The notes: generated from the letters alone by a model not told the origin. A DNA stretch of 64,000 bases from Vaginisenegalia massiliensis (GCF_900604935.1 NZ_UWPC01000001.1:62001-126000); one strand, 5' to 3'. Counted from the first letter of the stretch, positions 29,907 to 38,962 are shown. Numbers and translations: made by a program.

Positions 29907-30134
29907 ATGAAAAAAATTACAGTATATTCAAAACCCAATTGCATGCAATGTAACTTTACCAAAAAATTTTTAGACGAACATAAGATTGCTTATACAGCTT
30001 ATGATGTTCAAGAAGATCAATCAGCATTAGCTCGTGTTCAAGAGCTAGGTTTCCAGTCATTACCCGTTATTGAAATCGATGGGGAAGACGCGTTCTTCGG
30101 TTTTCGCCCTGATAAATTAGAACAATTAGCTTAA
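29907..30134 (+). CDS. nrdH: Glutaredoxin-like NrdH-redoxin
   Basis: 75-residue redoxin with the NrdH-type CxxC motif in SKPNCMQCNFTKKF and the FGFRPDKL tail that distinguishes NrdH from glutaredoxins; cis-Pro in SLPVIEID. It supplies electrons to class Ib ribonucleotide reductase (NrdEF). The ATG at 29907 follows AAAGAGGG; an upstream in-frame ATG would give an unrelated extension. nrdI, nrdE and nrdF are not next to it, so the gene is an orphan here, but the two NrdR-like boxes upstream tie it to that regulon. Confidence 0.92.
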   Translation: MKKITVYSKPNCMQCNFTKKFLDEHKIAYTAYDVQEDQSALARVQELGFQSLPVIEIDGEDAFFGFRPDKLEQLA

Positions 30135-30157
30135 TATAGTTTTAAACATATGATAAA

Positions 30158-30215
30158 AATCACGAATCAGCTTGTGGATAAGAAGACCTCTTTGACCATT
30201 TTGATTCGTGATTTA
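30158..30215. terminator. Bidirectional terminator between nrdH and the AraC gene
   Basis: 13-bp perfect stem AAATCACGAATCA (30158-30170) / TGATTCGTGATTT (30203-30215) between two convergent genes, with A/T tracts on both sides. Confidence 0.75.
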
Positions 30216-30221
30216 TTTTAG

Positions 30222-31382
30222 TTATTTCACTAAGGATTTCGCATAATTAGAAGGGCTCATACCAAATTCTTTACTAAATGCACGAGAGAAGTACTGGATA
30301 GATCCATAACCAAGCTCATTAGCAATTTCTGATAAACTTAATTTAGATTCACGAATCAGAACTTTACTCCTTTTTAGTCGAAGACTATTAATGTAGTTCT
30401 TAGGCGAGGTATTGGCATACTTTTTAAATAGCATCTGAATGGTTGACCGTGACAAAGAGAAGGTATTAACTAAGTCACTCACTTGGCTTTCTTTTTCAAC
30501 ATTAGCGTGAAGATAATCGATAATGGCTTGGAAAAGTTCATTTTCATAGTTTTCTCTCATCGAGGTAGTTGGATCTTCACTTGTATTTGCTTGCCCAGAT
30601 AACATATTTAATAAAATCGTCTTGAAATTCAATAATATTTCGTCACCACTATAAGGACTTTGTATTTGATTGGATAGTTCAATCATTCGCTCAATTAAAT
30701 ACGTATGTTTGCTTCCAAGGTGGAATAAACGTGACTTAATCGCCGCATCAATACCATTTGCATTAAAAAGAATGGAAAGATAGCTAGTAATACCCTCGCG
30801 TTTAATATGCTGAGAATATTTTTGCCCTGGAAAAATAAGGATGCAGTCGTTTTTGTGAGCTATAATTTCTTGGTCATCAATTTTGTGAAGGATTTCTCCT
30901 TGATCAACAATAATCATCTCATAATAATCATGAACTTGATTCAACTGAGAAGATGGTCCTGTTTTTACTTGGTACAATAGCGAATACAATTGCTCAATTT
31001 GAATCATTTCGACAATCGTCTTGACATAGAATTTTTTTGGCGTTGTTATGGTGATTGGGTCATCGTGGGCTGCTGGAGCAAGATAAACCCGACATTGTTC
31101 GCTCATCGCCAAGGTATTAAAACAGATACCAGGTTTTATTCGGATTGAACCCTGCAGGACATACTCTTGATAGCTAGAAGGATCTTTAGGTTGATTGGTC
31201 ATGACAACCAATGCAATCCCATCCTTTGAAGTTATATTTACACTTTTTGAAAATTGAAAAAAAGTGTCGGAATAATTTTTTCGAACGGTGACCAATTGAC
31301 TCGGAATTCGACCCGTTGATGTTGGTGTATCAATATTTTCAAAGAAGTTATTGCTATATGTAGTTAGGGTTTTATTATACAA
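30222..31382 (-). CDS. AraC-family transcriptional regulator
   Basis: 386 residues. C-terminal AraC/XylS double helix-turn-helix (about 285-382: DLVNTFSLSRSTIQMLFKKY, LSLSEIANELGYGSIQYFSRAF). A central cupin-like sensor segment has IIVDQGEILHKIDDQE and CILIFPGQKYSQHI. The N-terminal 130 residues match nothing I recognise. The start is TTG at 31382 with GGGAGG seven bases upstream. It is divergent from an orphan PTS EIIB gene, which makes regulation of that gene the simplest guess; the effector is unknown. Confidence 0.85.
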   Translation of the reverse strand: MYNKTLTTYSNNFFENIDTPTSTGRIPSQLVTVRKNYSDTFFQFSKSVNITSKDGIALVVMTNQPKDPSSYQEYVLQGSIRIKPGICFNTLAMSEQCRVYLAPAAHDDPITITTPKKFYVKTIVEMIQIEQLYSLLYQVKTGPSSQLNQVHDYYEMIIVDQGEILHKIDDQEIIAHKNDCILIFPGQKYSQHIKREGITSYLSILFNANGIDAAIKSRLFHLGSKHTYLIERMIELSNQIQSPYSGDEILLNFKTILLNMLSGQANTSEDPTTSMRENYENELFQAIIDYLHANVEKESQVSDLVNTFSLSRSTIQMLFKKYANTSPKNYINSLRLKRSKVLIRESKLSLSEIANELGYGSIQYFSRAFSKEFGMSPSNYAKSLVK

Positions 31383-31553
31383 ATTGAGTCCTCCCTCATA
31401 TTAAATGCAAAAGACTTATCTAAATTATATAATAAATCAGATAAAATAAATAGAGTTTTATCTTAATTAGTTTATGCCAATTAAAATATATAAATATCCA
31501 TGAAAATAGGATTATTCTAGGCCAAGAAGCTATCATTTAGTGGTCTTTTTAGC

Positions 31554-31559
31554 TATAAT
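31554..31559 (+). promoter_or_regulatory. -10 element for the EIIB-nuclease genes
   Basis: TATAAT 42 bases before the EIIB start. The region around -35 (TATCAT) is poor, which fits dependence on an activator such as the divergent AraC protein. The 218-base divergent intergenic region is very AT-rich. Confidence 0.5.
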
Positions 31560-31600
31560 GAGTACGTTAGGCTTATGTCCATGAAAGGGATGAAAGAAGA

Positions 31601-32086
31601 ATGTCAAAATTTGTCATTGCTCGAGTTGATGACCGATTTATCCATGGTCAAATTACGGTTAAATGGTGTCGTTGTCATAATATTAATTTTCTTCTCGTTG
31701 TAAATGATGAGCTAGCAACCAACAAGGTTCGCCAAGGTTTAATGGATATGGGAGTTCCCAAGAGTGTCACATCACGTTACGTTCGTTTAAGTCATGCCAA
31801 CGAAGCTCTTGCTTCATTGCCAGAAGATAAACGAATTATGGTTATTGTAGCTTCTATTCATGACTTGGAAATTTTACTTAAGCAAGGAATAACTTTCTCA
31901 ACAATTATTTTGGGCAATATTGGTATGGCCCCAGGACGAAAACATTTTTCAGCGTCTGTTTCGCTTACTAATAGTGAAGTTGAACTTCTCAAATCACTAA
32001 CCGAACAAGGACACATAATCGAATTACGTCGCCAACCTGATGATACAGCTAATTCTATTCTTAATCTTTTAAATGAGGAACATTAA
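31601..32086 (+). CDS. Orphan PTS EIIB, mannose/sorbose family
   Basis: 161 residues covering the whole EIIB domain of mannose-class phosphotransferase systems. The phosphorylated His is in IARVDDRFIHGQITVKWC at about residue 15, and the later motifs (GNIGMAPGRKHFSASVSLTNSEVELL) are conserved. No IIA, IIC or IID gene lies nearby, so it cannot be a complete transporter here. It may serve a system elsewhere or act as a phosphorylation-dependent regulator. A nuclease gene starts three bases after its stop. Confidence 0.88.
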   Translation: MSKFVIARVDDRFIHGQITVKWCRCHNINFLLVVNDELATNKVRQGLMDMGVPKSVTSRYVRLSHANEALASLPEDKRIMVIVASIHDLEILLKQGITFSTIILGNIGMAPGRKHFSASVSLTNSEVELLKSLTEQGHIIELRRQPDDTANSILNLLNEEH

Positions 32087-32088
32087 AT

Positions 32089-32754
32089 TTGCGACTAAAT
32101 CATGTTTTTTCTCAACTTAATCGTGCCATTCGGAACAATAAACGATGGTATTCTGCTGGTCTTATATTTTGTTTGTCTTGGAGCTTAAGTGCTTGTTCAA
32201 ATTCCCTAATCGACTCCACGACTTCATCGTCGGCAGAAGATGTGGTCCCAGCAAGTCAAATAAGTCAATTTAATTGGCAAAATTTTGAGATATTCCCTGA
32301 ATTAAAAGCCGTTCCTGTCGAATTTGTCAGAGTAGTGGATGGTGATACGATAAAAGTAAGACTTAATCACCATTCTTTTAGAGTTCGTTATTTAATGATT
32401 GATACGCCTGAATCAAAAAAAGAGGGTGTCAAGGTCCAACCATTTGGATTTGAGTCCTATCAGCGAAATGAAGAGCTTTTATCTCAAGCCAAGCAAATCT
32501 ACCTAAAATTCGATTATGGTCAAAGAGTAGATGATTATCAAAGGGTTCTAGCATATGTTTACGCCGATCAAGTATTAGTTCCTAAACAGTTACTTCTAGA
32601 AGGCTTAGCCAGTGTGTCGTATATTCATCCACCGGCTAACAGTTTTGAAACCGAATTTCGTCAGGCTCAAGCTAAGGCTAAAGCAAGCAATTTAGGTGTT
32701 TGGTCTATTCCAGGCTACGTGAATGAACGAGGAAAATTTAAACAGCAGTACTAA
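32089..32754 (+). CDS. Secreted thermonuclease-like lipoprotein
   Basis: 221 residues. A long positively charged N terminus (RAIRNNKRWYS) is followed by a hydrophobic stretch ending in lipobox LSAC, so it should be a lipid-anchored extracellular protein cleaved before Cys at about residue 36. The staphylococcal nuclease (SNase) domain has VVDGDTIKV, RVRYLMIDTPES (catalytic Arg and Glu) and RVDDYQRVLAYVYAD (second Arg). It probably cleaves extracellular DNA or RNA. The start is TTG at 32089, with AATGAGGA upstream inside the EIIB gene: the two are likely coupled. A terminator follows. Confidence 0.88.
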   Translation: MRLNHVFSQLNRAIRNNKRWYSAGLIFCLSWSLSACSNSLIDSTTSSSAEDVVPASQISQFNWQNFEIFPELKAVPVEFVRVVDGDTIKVRLNHHSFRVRYLMIDTPESKKEGVKVQPFGFESYQRNEELLSQAKQIYLKFDYGQRVDDYQRVLAYVYADQVLVPKQLLLEGLASVSYIHPPANSFETEFRQAQAKAKASNLGVWSIPGYVNERGKFKQQY

Positions 32755-32766
32755 TTTTGTTAGACA

Positions 32767-32798
32767 AAAACCGCTAAGTATACCTAGCGGTTTTTTGT
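32767..32798 (+). terminator. Intrinsic terminator after the nuclease gene
   Basis: 10-bp perfect stem AAAACCGCTA (32767-32776) / TAGCGGTTTT (32785-32794) followed by TTG and T residues. Confidence 0.9.
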
Positions 32799-32854
32799 TT
32801 TATAAATGCTTTATCCACCTTAAAGTCTATTTACTTAGGGAGGGATTAAAGACA

Positions 32855-34075
32855 ATGAAATTAATTATGATTAGTAGTATATGCATAATGTTATTTATAG
32901 GGGACTATACACATCCTTCAATGATCGTAAACTCACAGAGTTCGAGTCTACAATACATGGCTAGCAGAGAAGTCGATCAGATCAAGGATCAAATTTACCA
33001 ACTAGAAGATGAGATTCAAGAAACCGAGAAAAATTTAGTTGATTGTTTTAATTATTATCTAACGCAAAATCAGGATCATGAATTTTTTCTAGCCATGACT
33101 CCGATTGAACAAGAAACTTGGATTGAAAATCAAGAAGACTACCAAATTTTGGTCGAAGAAAAGGAAACAAAGGAAGCCCGCTTACTCGACTTGGAAAGTC
33201 AATTAGATCAGATAGAATTAGATATGGAAGAGTATTCTGCTACGGAAGAACTTAGCAATGAAGTGACGGATGAATTTGCAAATTCAGACTCACCATATGC
33301 CGACAAATCCAAAACCTTAGAGGATATTCGGAAACGACTAGAAGATATCATTCCAACACCCTACCGTCAGTTGAGCTTTGAGGACATCTATCTATTCTTT
33401 AATCAAGCACAAGACAGTCATCCGCTTCACGGCCCTTTGGCTTCTGAAATTGAAAAGCTTTATAAGCAAGCAAAAGAAAGCCAATCAAACCATTCAGACA
33501 CTAATACTATCCAGATTTATTACCAAAAAGCCTTGCAATTGAAGGAAAAGGACTGGCAGAAAATCTGGCGAGTCCATAAAGAGGAACTCCTAGCCATTCA
33601 AGCTGATTTAATGGATCTATTAAATAGCCAGTCTGATTCTACCTTAACCAACGAAGTTAATGAGCTACAAGATAGTTTGCAAGTTAAACTTGTCACTTAT
33701 AACACGCAGTCAAAAACTTGGCAGGTTAGTGAACTCAATCAAACTGGATTCCTACCGGACTGGCAAGACAAAGAAATAATAATACCGGCAGATTGGAAGT
33801 CATCACAACTACCTAAGAGAGAACATAAAATAAATGCGACAAGCAAAACTTCTGAACAGAATGAAGCCTTTACAACTTTGCCGAAATTTCGCAATCAAAA
33901 GGAACACAAACGAAATCCTTATCAAGTAAAGCAGCATAATGAAAAACAACAAAGGATGAAATTGCCAAGTACAGGTGAAAAATTGACCCTTTCTATGATA
34001 TTTACTAGTATCAGCTTATTTGCAATTGGGTTAATATTTTATAATCATCGCCACCAATCAAATGATTCGCTCTAG
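32855..34075 (+). CDS. LPxTG-anchored coiled-coil surface protein
   Basis: 406 residues, not assigned to a known family. The ATG at 32855 has AGGGAGGG upstream and opens with a signal peptide (MKLIMISSICIMLFIG). Residues about 38-150 are a highly charged heptad-rich coiled coil (VDQIKDQIYQLEDEIQETEK and onward). The middle part is acidic, then Lys/Gln-rich. The C terminus has a sortase signal: LPSTGE at about residue 370, a hydrophobic helix (LSMIFTSISLFAIGLIF) and a short positively charged tail (NHRHQ). It is probably linked to peptidoglycan by sortase A; adhesion or wall-scaffold roles are only guesses. A further gene starts 42 bases downstream. Confidence 0.85.
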   Translation: MKLIMISSICIMLFIGDYTHPSMIVNSQSSSLQYMASREVDQIKDQIYQLEDEIQETEKNLVDCFNYYLTQNQDHEFFLAMTPIEQETWIENQEDYQILVEEKETKEARLLDLESQLDQIELDMEEYSATEELSNEVTDEFANSDSPYADKSKTLEDIRKRLEDIIPTPYRQLSFEDIYLFFNQAQDSHPLHGPLASEIEKLYKQAKESQSNHSDTNTIQIYYQKALQLKEKDWQKIWRVHKEELLAIQADLMDLLNSQSDSTLTNEVNELQDSLQVKLVTYNTQSKTWQVSELNQTGFLPDWQDKEIIIPADWKSSQLPKREHKINATSKTSEQNEAFTTLPKFRNQKEHKRNPYQVKQHNEKQQRMKLPSTGEKLTLSMIFTSISLFAIGLIFYNHRHQSNDSL

Positions 34076-34117
34076 CAAGGAGGTTTAGTTTATACTCCAT
34101 ATTAAGGAGTGATGAAA

Positions 34118-34465
34118 GTGACACCATATCAACAAGCAACTCAACATTTTAAAGCAATCACTGTCAGTGAAATAGACGAGGCTATCGCCCAAAACAATTC
34201 ATTAATCATCTATTTAGGACGAGAAACCTGTCCATACTGCCGTCTATTTGTTGAAAAATTAGCCCGGGTTCAAGCCTCAACGGACCAAACTATTCATTAT
34301 TTAAATGCTCATGATTTTAACCAATTAGAGGCGATCCAACTTTTTCGTCAAAAATATGGTATCCAAACAGTTCCTAGCTTAATCAACCTGAAACAAGGAC
34401 AATTGACTATTATTTGTGATAGTAGCCTCAGCGAAGAAGCCATTACCCAGTTTATTCAAAACTAA
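34118..34465 (+). CDS. Thioredoxin-like protein (CPYC motif)
   Basis: 115 residues with a thioredoxin fold pattern: IIYLGRETCPYCRLFVEKLA carries the CxxC site and QTVPSLINLKQG the cis-Pro. It resembles the bacteriocin-transport accessory/PedC group of small thioredoxin-like proteins of lactic acid bacteria, which support disulfide formation or redox balance. There is no signal peptide, so it is presumably cytosolic. The start is GTG at 34118, because AAGGAG at 34104-34109 lies eight bases upstream; the in-frame GTG at 34109 and ATG at 34112 are too close to that site. Confidence 0.82.
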   Translation: MTPYQQATQHFKAITVSEIDEAIAQNNSLIIYLGRETCPYCRLFVEKLARVQASTDQTIHYLNAHDFNQLEAIQLFRQKYGIQTVPSLINLKQGQLTIICDSSLSEEAITQFIQN

Positions 34466-34505
34466 TACGCCTTTTCAAGGCTAGCCTTAATGATTAGGAT
34501 TAGGG

Positions 34506-34511
34506 TATAAT
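34506..34511 (+). promoter_or_regulatory. -10 element for the second ABC-F gene
   Basis: TATAAT 33 bases before the start at 34544; no convincing -35 box. Confidence 0.45.
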
Positions 34512-34543
34512 AGGGCGATGAATGAATTATTAAGGAGCAAAAG

Positions 34544-36091
34544 ATGAGTATTTTAACGGTAAAAAATCTTACCCATGGTTTTGGCGACCGAGCTATTTTT
34601 GAAGATGTTTCATTTCGTCTTTTAAGAGGAGAACATATTGGACTCTTTGGGGCAAATGGTGAAGGAAAATCCACCTTTATGCAGATCATCACGGGTCAAC
34701 GGCAACCTGATGAGGGTTCTATTGAATGGGCTAAATATGTCAAAGTAGGTTATTTAGATCAGCATGCAGTTCTTGAGCCAGGCATGACTGTTCGCCAAGT
34801 CTTACAAAAAGCCTTTGAAGATCTTTTCGATATTGAACAAAAGATTAATCAGATTTATCTTGATATGGCGCAAGCAGATGAGAATGAAATGACTCAATTA
34901 TTGGAAGAAGTTGGTGAACTTCAAGATATCCTTGAGGCTCACGATTTTTATATTATTGATAGTAAAATAGATGAAGTCGCGCGAGCACTCGGCGTTAATG
35001 ATTATGGACTCGATAGTCAAGTTACCGACCTTAGTGGTGGCCAAAGAACCAAAGTTTTATTAGCTAAGTTGCTACTAGAAAAACCCGATATCTTATTACT
35101 AGATGAACCCACTAACCATTTAGACGTAGAACACATCGAGTGGTTAAAGCGTTATTTACAAAATTATGAAAATGCTTTTATTTTGATTTCGCATGATATT
35201 CCATTTTTAAAAGAAGTCATTAATATTATTTATCATGTAGATAACTTACAGTTGACTCGCTATGTCGGCAGCTATGAGCAATTCCAAGAAGTTTATGCCA
35301 TGAAACAAGCTCAACTCGAAGCCGCATATGAACGTCAACAAAAAGAAATTGCAGACCTCAAAGATTTCGTAAACCGAAATAAAGCACGTGTTGCCACTCG
35401 AAATATGGCTATGTCCAGACAGAAAAAGTTAGATAAAATGGATCTTATCGAACTGAAAGGCGAAAAACCAAAACCTAAGTTTGATTTTATCTCAGCTCGT
35501 ACGCCTGGGCGCTATATTTTCCAAACCCATGACTTACAAATTGGTTACCAAAAACCATTAACCCAACCCTTAAACTTAACCTTTGAACGCAATCAAAAAA
35601 TTGCTATCGTTGGTGCCAACGGGATTGGTAAAACAACTCTACTAAAAAGCCTATTAGGAATTATTAATCCCATACATGGTAGCGTTGAACAAGGCGATTA
35701 TTTAGAGATTGGCTACTTTGAACAAGAAGTTCCAGCTGGAAATCGCCAAACTCCTTTAGAAGCTGTTTGGCAAGCTTTTCCATCTTTAAATCAAGCTGAA
35801 GTCAGAGCAGCTTTAGCTCATTGCGGATTGACTGCTAAACACATCGATAGTCAAATTCAAGTTCTTAGTGGGGGAGAACAAGCCAAAGTTCGCTTATGTC
35901 TATTAATGAATCGTCCGGCTAATGTCTTAATTCTAGACGAGCCTACTAACCATTTAGATATTGAGGCTAAAGAGGAGCTTAAACGAGCTCTCCAAGATTT
36001 TAAAGGTTCTATTTTAATGGTTTGTCATGAACCTGACTTCTATCAAGGCTTAGTTGATGATATTTGGGATTTTAATGGTCTATTAGCATAA
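34544..36091 (+). CDS. ABC-F ATPase, YfmM-like
   Basis: 515 residues, two ABC ATPase domains and no membrane segments. Domain 1: Walker A GANGEGKST, signature DLSGGQRTKV, Walker B LLLDEPTNHLD. Domain 2: [29 protein letters not shown]. The interdomain linker (about residues 240-310) is a charged helical pair. The N terminus MSILTVKNLTHGFGDRAIFEDVSFRLL resembles Bacillus YfmM. Family members act on ribosomes to rescue stalled translation or give antibiotic resistance; nothing here points to a specific resistance class. TAAGGAG precedes the ATG, and a hairpin at 36136-36162 follows. Confidence 0.9.
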   Translation: MSILTVKNLTHGFGDRAIFEDVSFRLLRGEHIGLFGANGEGKSTFMQIITGQRQPDEGSIEWAKYVKVGYLDQHAVLEPGMTVRQVLQKAFEDLFDIEQKINQIYLDMAQADENEMTQLLEEVGELQDILEAHDFYIIDSKIDEVARALGVNDYGLDSQVTDLSGGQRTKVLLAKLLLEKPDILLLDEPTNHLDVEHIEWLKRYLQNYENAFILISHDIPFLKEVINIIYHVDNLQLTRYVGSYEQFQEVYAMKQAQLEAAYERQQKEIADLKDFVNRNKARVATRNMAMSRQKKLDKMDLIELKGEKPKPKFDFISARTPGRYIFQTHDLQIGYQKPLTQPLNLTFERNQKIAIVGANGIGKTTLLKSLLGIINPIHGSVEQGDYLEIGYFEQEVPAGNRQTPLEAVWQAFPSLNQAEVRAALAHCGLTAKHIDSQIQVLSGGEQAKVRLCLLMNRPANVLILDEPTNHLDIEAKEELKRALQDFKGSILMVCHEPDFYQGLVDDIWDFNGLLA

Positions 36092-36135
36092 AATTAATAT
36101 TTAATTCACAAACTTTGTTGATTAATACTTTTACT

Positions 36136-36168
36136 TAGCATTCTTTTTTATTAAGAATGCTATTTTTA
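36136..36168 (+). terminator. Intrinsic terminator after the ABC-F gene
   Basis: 10-bp stem TAGCATTCTT (36136-36145) / AAGAATGCTA (36153-36162), followed by TTTTTATT. Confidence 0.85.
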
Positions 36169-36211
36169 TTGACTTAAAAAGAAAATATACAGGTAAATTT
36201 TATGAAAGTTT

Positions 36212-36229
36212 TCGTGAAATAATTAACAA
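36212..36229 (+). promoter_or_regulatory. Rex operator of adhE
   Basis: TCGTGAA-ATAA-TTAACAA matches 12 of the 14 conserved positions of the Rex site TTGTGAAnnnnTTCACAA. It ends seven bases before the -35 box of adhE. Rex is the NADH/NAD+ sensor that represses alcohol dehydrogenase genes when NADH is low. A second half-site (TTTGTGAA) lies within the promoter spacer at 36246-36253. Confidence 0.7.
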
Positions 36230-36235
36230 TGTCTA

Positions 36236-36264
36236 TTTACAAATGTTTGTGAAAGCTGTATCAT
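36236..36264 (+). promoter_or_regulatory. Promoter for adhE
   Basis: TTTACA (36236-36241), a 17-base spacer and TATCAT (36259-36264), 41 bases before the start. Confidence 0.65.
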
Positions 36265-36304
36265 AGTTTTTGTCAAAGAGAAACAAAATTAAGGAGGCCA
36301 TAAA

Positions 36305-38938
36305 ATGGTTGATAATATCGATTTAAGTGCCGCTCAAGTACATGTAAATGATTTAGTAGAAAAGGGCTTAAAAGCCTTAGAAGACTTTAGATTGTTAAAT
36401 CAAGAGCAAGTAGATTATATCGTTGCCAAAGCATCGGTTGCAGCTCTAGACCAACATGGAACGTTAGCTAAACATGCTATCGAAGAAACTGGACGTGGAG
36501 TATTTGAAGATAAAGCGACTAAAAACTTGTTTGCTTGCGAACACGTGGTCAACAATATGCGTCATCAAAAGACAGTAGGAATTATTTCAGAAGATCCCGT
36601 TACTGGTTTAACCTTAATTGCTGAACCAGTTGGCGTTATTTGTGGTATTACACCAACAACCAACCCAACTTCTACAGCGATATTCAAATCACTCATTGCT
36701 CTTAAAACTCGTAACCCAATTATCTTTTCCTTCCATCCATCTGCTCAAGAGTCATCCGCTCACGCAGCTAAAGTGGTATATGATGCAGCTGTAGCTGCTG
36801 GTGCTCCAGAAAATTGTATTCAATGGATTACTGAAGGATCAATGGAGGCTACCAACGCTTTAATGAATCATGATGGAATCGCTACAATTTTAGCCACCGG
36901 TGGCAATGCCATGGTAAAAGCAGCTTATTCATGCGGTAAGCCAGCTCTTGGTGTAGGAGCCGGCAACGTACCTGCTTATATCGAAAAATCAGCTAACGTT
37001 CGCCAAGCGGCTCACGATATTGTCATGAGTAAATCATTTGATAATGGTATGGTTTGTGCCTCCGAACAAGCAGTTATCGTAGACCAAGAAATATATGATC
37101 AATTTAAAGATGAATTCAAGTCTTATCATACTTATTTTGTAAATAAGAAAGAGAAAGCCTTACTTGAAGAATTTTGTTTTGGTGCTAAAGCCAACAGCCG
37201 CAATTGTGGTGGTGCTCGTCTAAATCCAAATATCGTTGGTAAATCAGCAGTTTGGATTGCTCAACAAGCAGGCTTTACCGTACCTGAAAATACAAATATT
37301 TTAGCAGCTGAGGTAGCTGAAGTAGGTGAGAAAGAACCTTTAACTCGCGAAAAATTGTCACCGGTCATTGCTGTCCTAAAATCTACATCTAGAGAAGAAG
37401 GAATTGAATTAGCGCGCCAAATGGTTGAATTTAATGGCCTTGGTCACTCAGCTGCCATTCATACAGCCGACGAAACTTTAGCTAAAGAGTTTGGTAGTAA
37501 AATTCGTGCTATTCGGGTAATTTGGAATTCACCTTCTACTTTTGGCGGTATAGGCGATGTTTATAACGCATTCATTCCTTCATTAACTTTAGGTTGTGGT
37601 TCATACGGTCGCAACTCAGTTGGAAACAATGTGAGTGCCATGAATCTGTTGAATATTAAAAAAGTAGGGAGACGGAGAAACAATATGCAATGGTTTAAAG
37701 TACCTTCAAAAATCTACTTCGAACGCGATTCCATCCAATACTTACAAAAAATGAAAGATGTCAAAAAAGTCATGATTGTAACGGACCAAGCTATGGTTAA
37801 ATTAGGATTCTTAAATCGTGTCATCGAACAACTCTTACTCCGTCGCAATGAGGTTATCTACCAAGTCTTCTCCGATGTTGAACCGGATCCAGACATTACA
37901 ACGGTTGAACGGGGGGCAGAAGTGATGAAATCATTCGCTCCTGATACAATCATCGCTTTAGGTGGAGGATCCGTAATGGATGCTGCTAAAGTCATGTGGA
38001 TGTTCTACGAACAACCTCAAATTGATTTCCGTGACTTGGTGCAAAAATTCATGGATATTCGTAAAAGGGCCTTCAAATTCCCAGAACTTGGCCAAAAAGC
38101 TAAATACGTAGGTATCCCAACAACTTCAGGAACAGGATCAGAAGTGACACCATTTGCTGTTATTTCCGATAAAAAGAATAATCGCAAATATCCTTTAGCT
38201 GATTATTCCTTAACTCCTACCATTGCTATTGTCGATCCAGCTTTGGTTATGACAGTGCCGGATTTTGTAACAGCCGACACGGGTATGGACGTTTTAACCC
38301 ACGCCATCGAAGCTTATGTATCAACTATGGCCAACGATTATACTGATGGTTTAGCCTTACAAGCCATTAAATTAGTCTTCGAATACTTAGAGAAATCGGT
38401 CAAGGAAGCTGACCCAGAAGCTCGTGAAAAAATGCATAATGCATCTACGATGGCAGGTATGGCCTTTGCAAATGCCTTCTTAGGTATTTCACACTCCATG
38501 GCTCATAAAGTAGGGGGCTACTATCATACAGTCCATGGACGAACCAACGCGATACTTTTACCATATGTCATTCGCTATAACGGGACTCGTCCAGCCAAAA
38601 CATCAACTTGGCCAAAATACAACTATTACAAAGCCGATGAAAAATATCAAGATATCGCTCGCTTGCTAGGTCTTAAAGCCGACACCAAAGAAGAAGCGGT
38701 CATCAACTTAGCTCAAGCGGTCTTTGAATTAGGTCAAAAAGTAGGTATTCACATGAGTTTACAAGCTCAAGGTGTTGATGAGGCCGACTTTATGGCCAAT
38801 GTAGAAGAAATTGCTTACTTGGCTTATGAAGATCAGTGTTCACCAGTCAATCCACGTTTAGCTATGGTGGAAGATATGGCACAAATCCTCCGTAATGCTT
38901 ATTATGGATACGATGTTAAACCAGGTGAATATCATTAA
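36305..38938 (+). CDS. adhE: Bifunctional acetaldehyde-CoA/alcohol dehydrogenase
   Basis: Reduces acetyl-CoA to acetaldehyde and then ethanol, regenerating NAD+. The N-terminal aldehyde dehydrogenase domain (about 1-440) has its catalytic Cys in NGMVCASEQAVIV; the C-terminal iron-dependent alcohol dehydrogenase domain (about 455-877) has GGGSVMDAAK and metal-ligand His residues in THAIEAYVS, GISHSMAHKVGGYYHTVHG. 877 residues is full length; AdhE assembles into spirosomes. AGGAGG precedes the ATG. With pflB/pflA it forms the mixed-acid fermentation set of the window. Confidence 0.98.
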   Translation: MVDNIDLSAAQVHVNDLVEKGLKALEDFRLLNQEQVDYIVAKASVAALDQHGTLAKHAIEETGRGVFEDKATKNLFACEHVVNNMRHQKTVGIISEDPVTGLTLIAEPVGVICGITPTTNPTSTAIFKSLIALKTRNPIIFSFHPSAQESSAHAAKVVYDAAVAAGAPENCIQWITEGSMEATNALMNHDGIATILATGGNAMVKAAYSCGKPALGVGAGNVPAYIEKSANVRQAAHDIVMSKSFDNGMVCASEQAVIVDQEIYDQFKDEFKSYHTYFVNKKEKALLEEFCFGAKANSRNCGGARLNPNIVGKSAVWIAQQAGFTVPENTNILAAEVAEVGEKEPLTREKLSPVIAVLKSTSREEGIELARQMVEFNGLGHSAAIHTADETLAKEFGSKIRAIRVIWNSPSTFGGIGDVYNAFIPSLTLGCGSYGRNSVGNNVSAMNLLNIKKVGRRRNNMQWFKVPSKIYFERDSIQYLQKMKDVKKVMIVTDQAMVKLGFLNRVIEQLLLRRNEVIYQVFSDVEPDPDITTVERGAEVMKSFAPDTIIALGGGSVMDAAKVMWMFYEQPQIDFRDLVQKFMDIRKRAFKFPELGQKAKYVGIPTTSGTGSEVTPFAVISDKKNNRKYPLADYSLTPTIAIVDPALVMTVPDFVTADTGMDVLTHAIEAYVSTMANDYTDGLALQAIKLVFEYLEKSVKEADPEAREKMHNASTMAGMAFANAFLGISHSMAHKVGGYYHTVHGRTNAILLPYVIRYNGTRPAKTSTWPKYNYYKADEKYQDIARLLGLKADTKEEAVINLAQAVFELGQKVGIHMSLQAQGVDEADFMANVEEIAYLAYEDQCSPVNPRLAMVEDMAQILRNAYYGYDVKPGEYH

Positions 38939-38962
38939 TCATTCTTTATAGCAAACCCTTTT

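Noticed and set aside
34109-34117. Earlier GTG/ATG starts for the thioredoxin-like gene
   Set aside because: The AAGGAG site ends at 34109, too close for these starts; GTG at 34118 has normal spacing.
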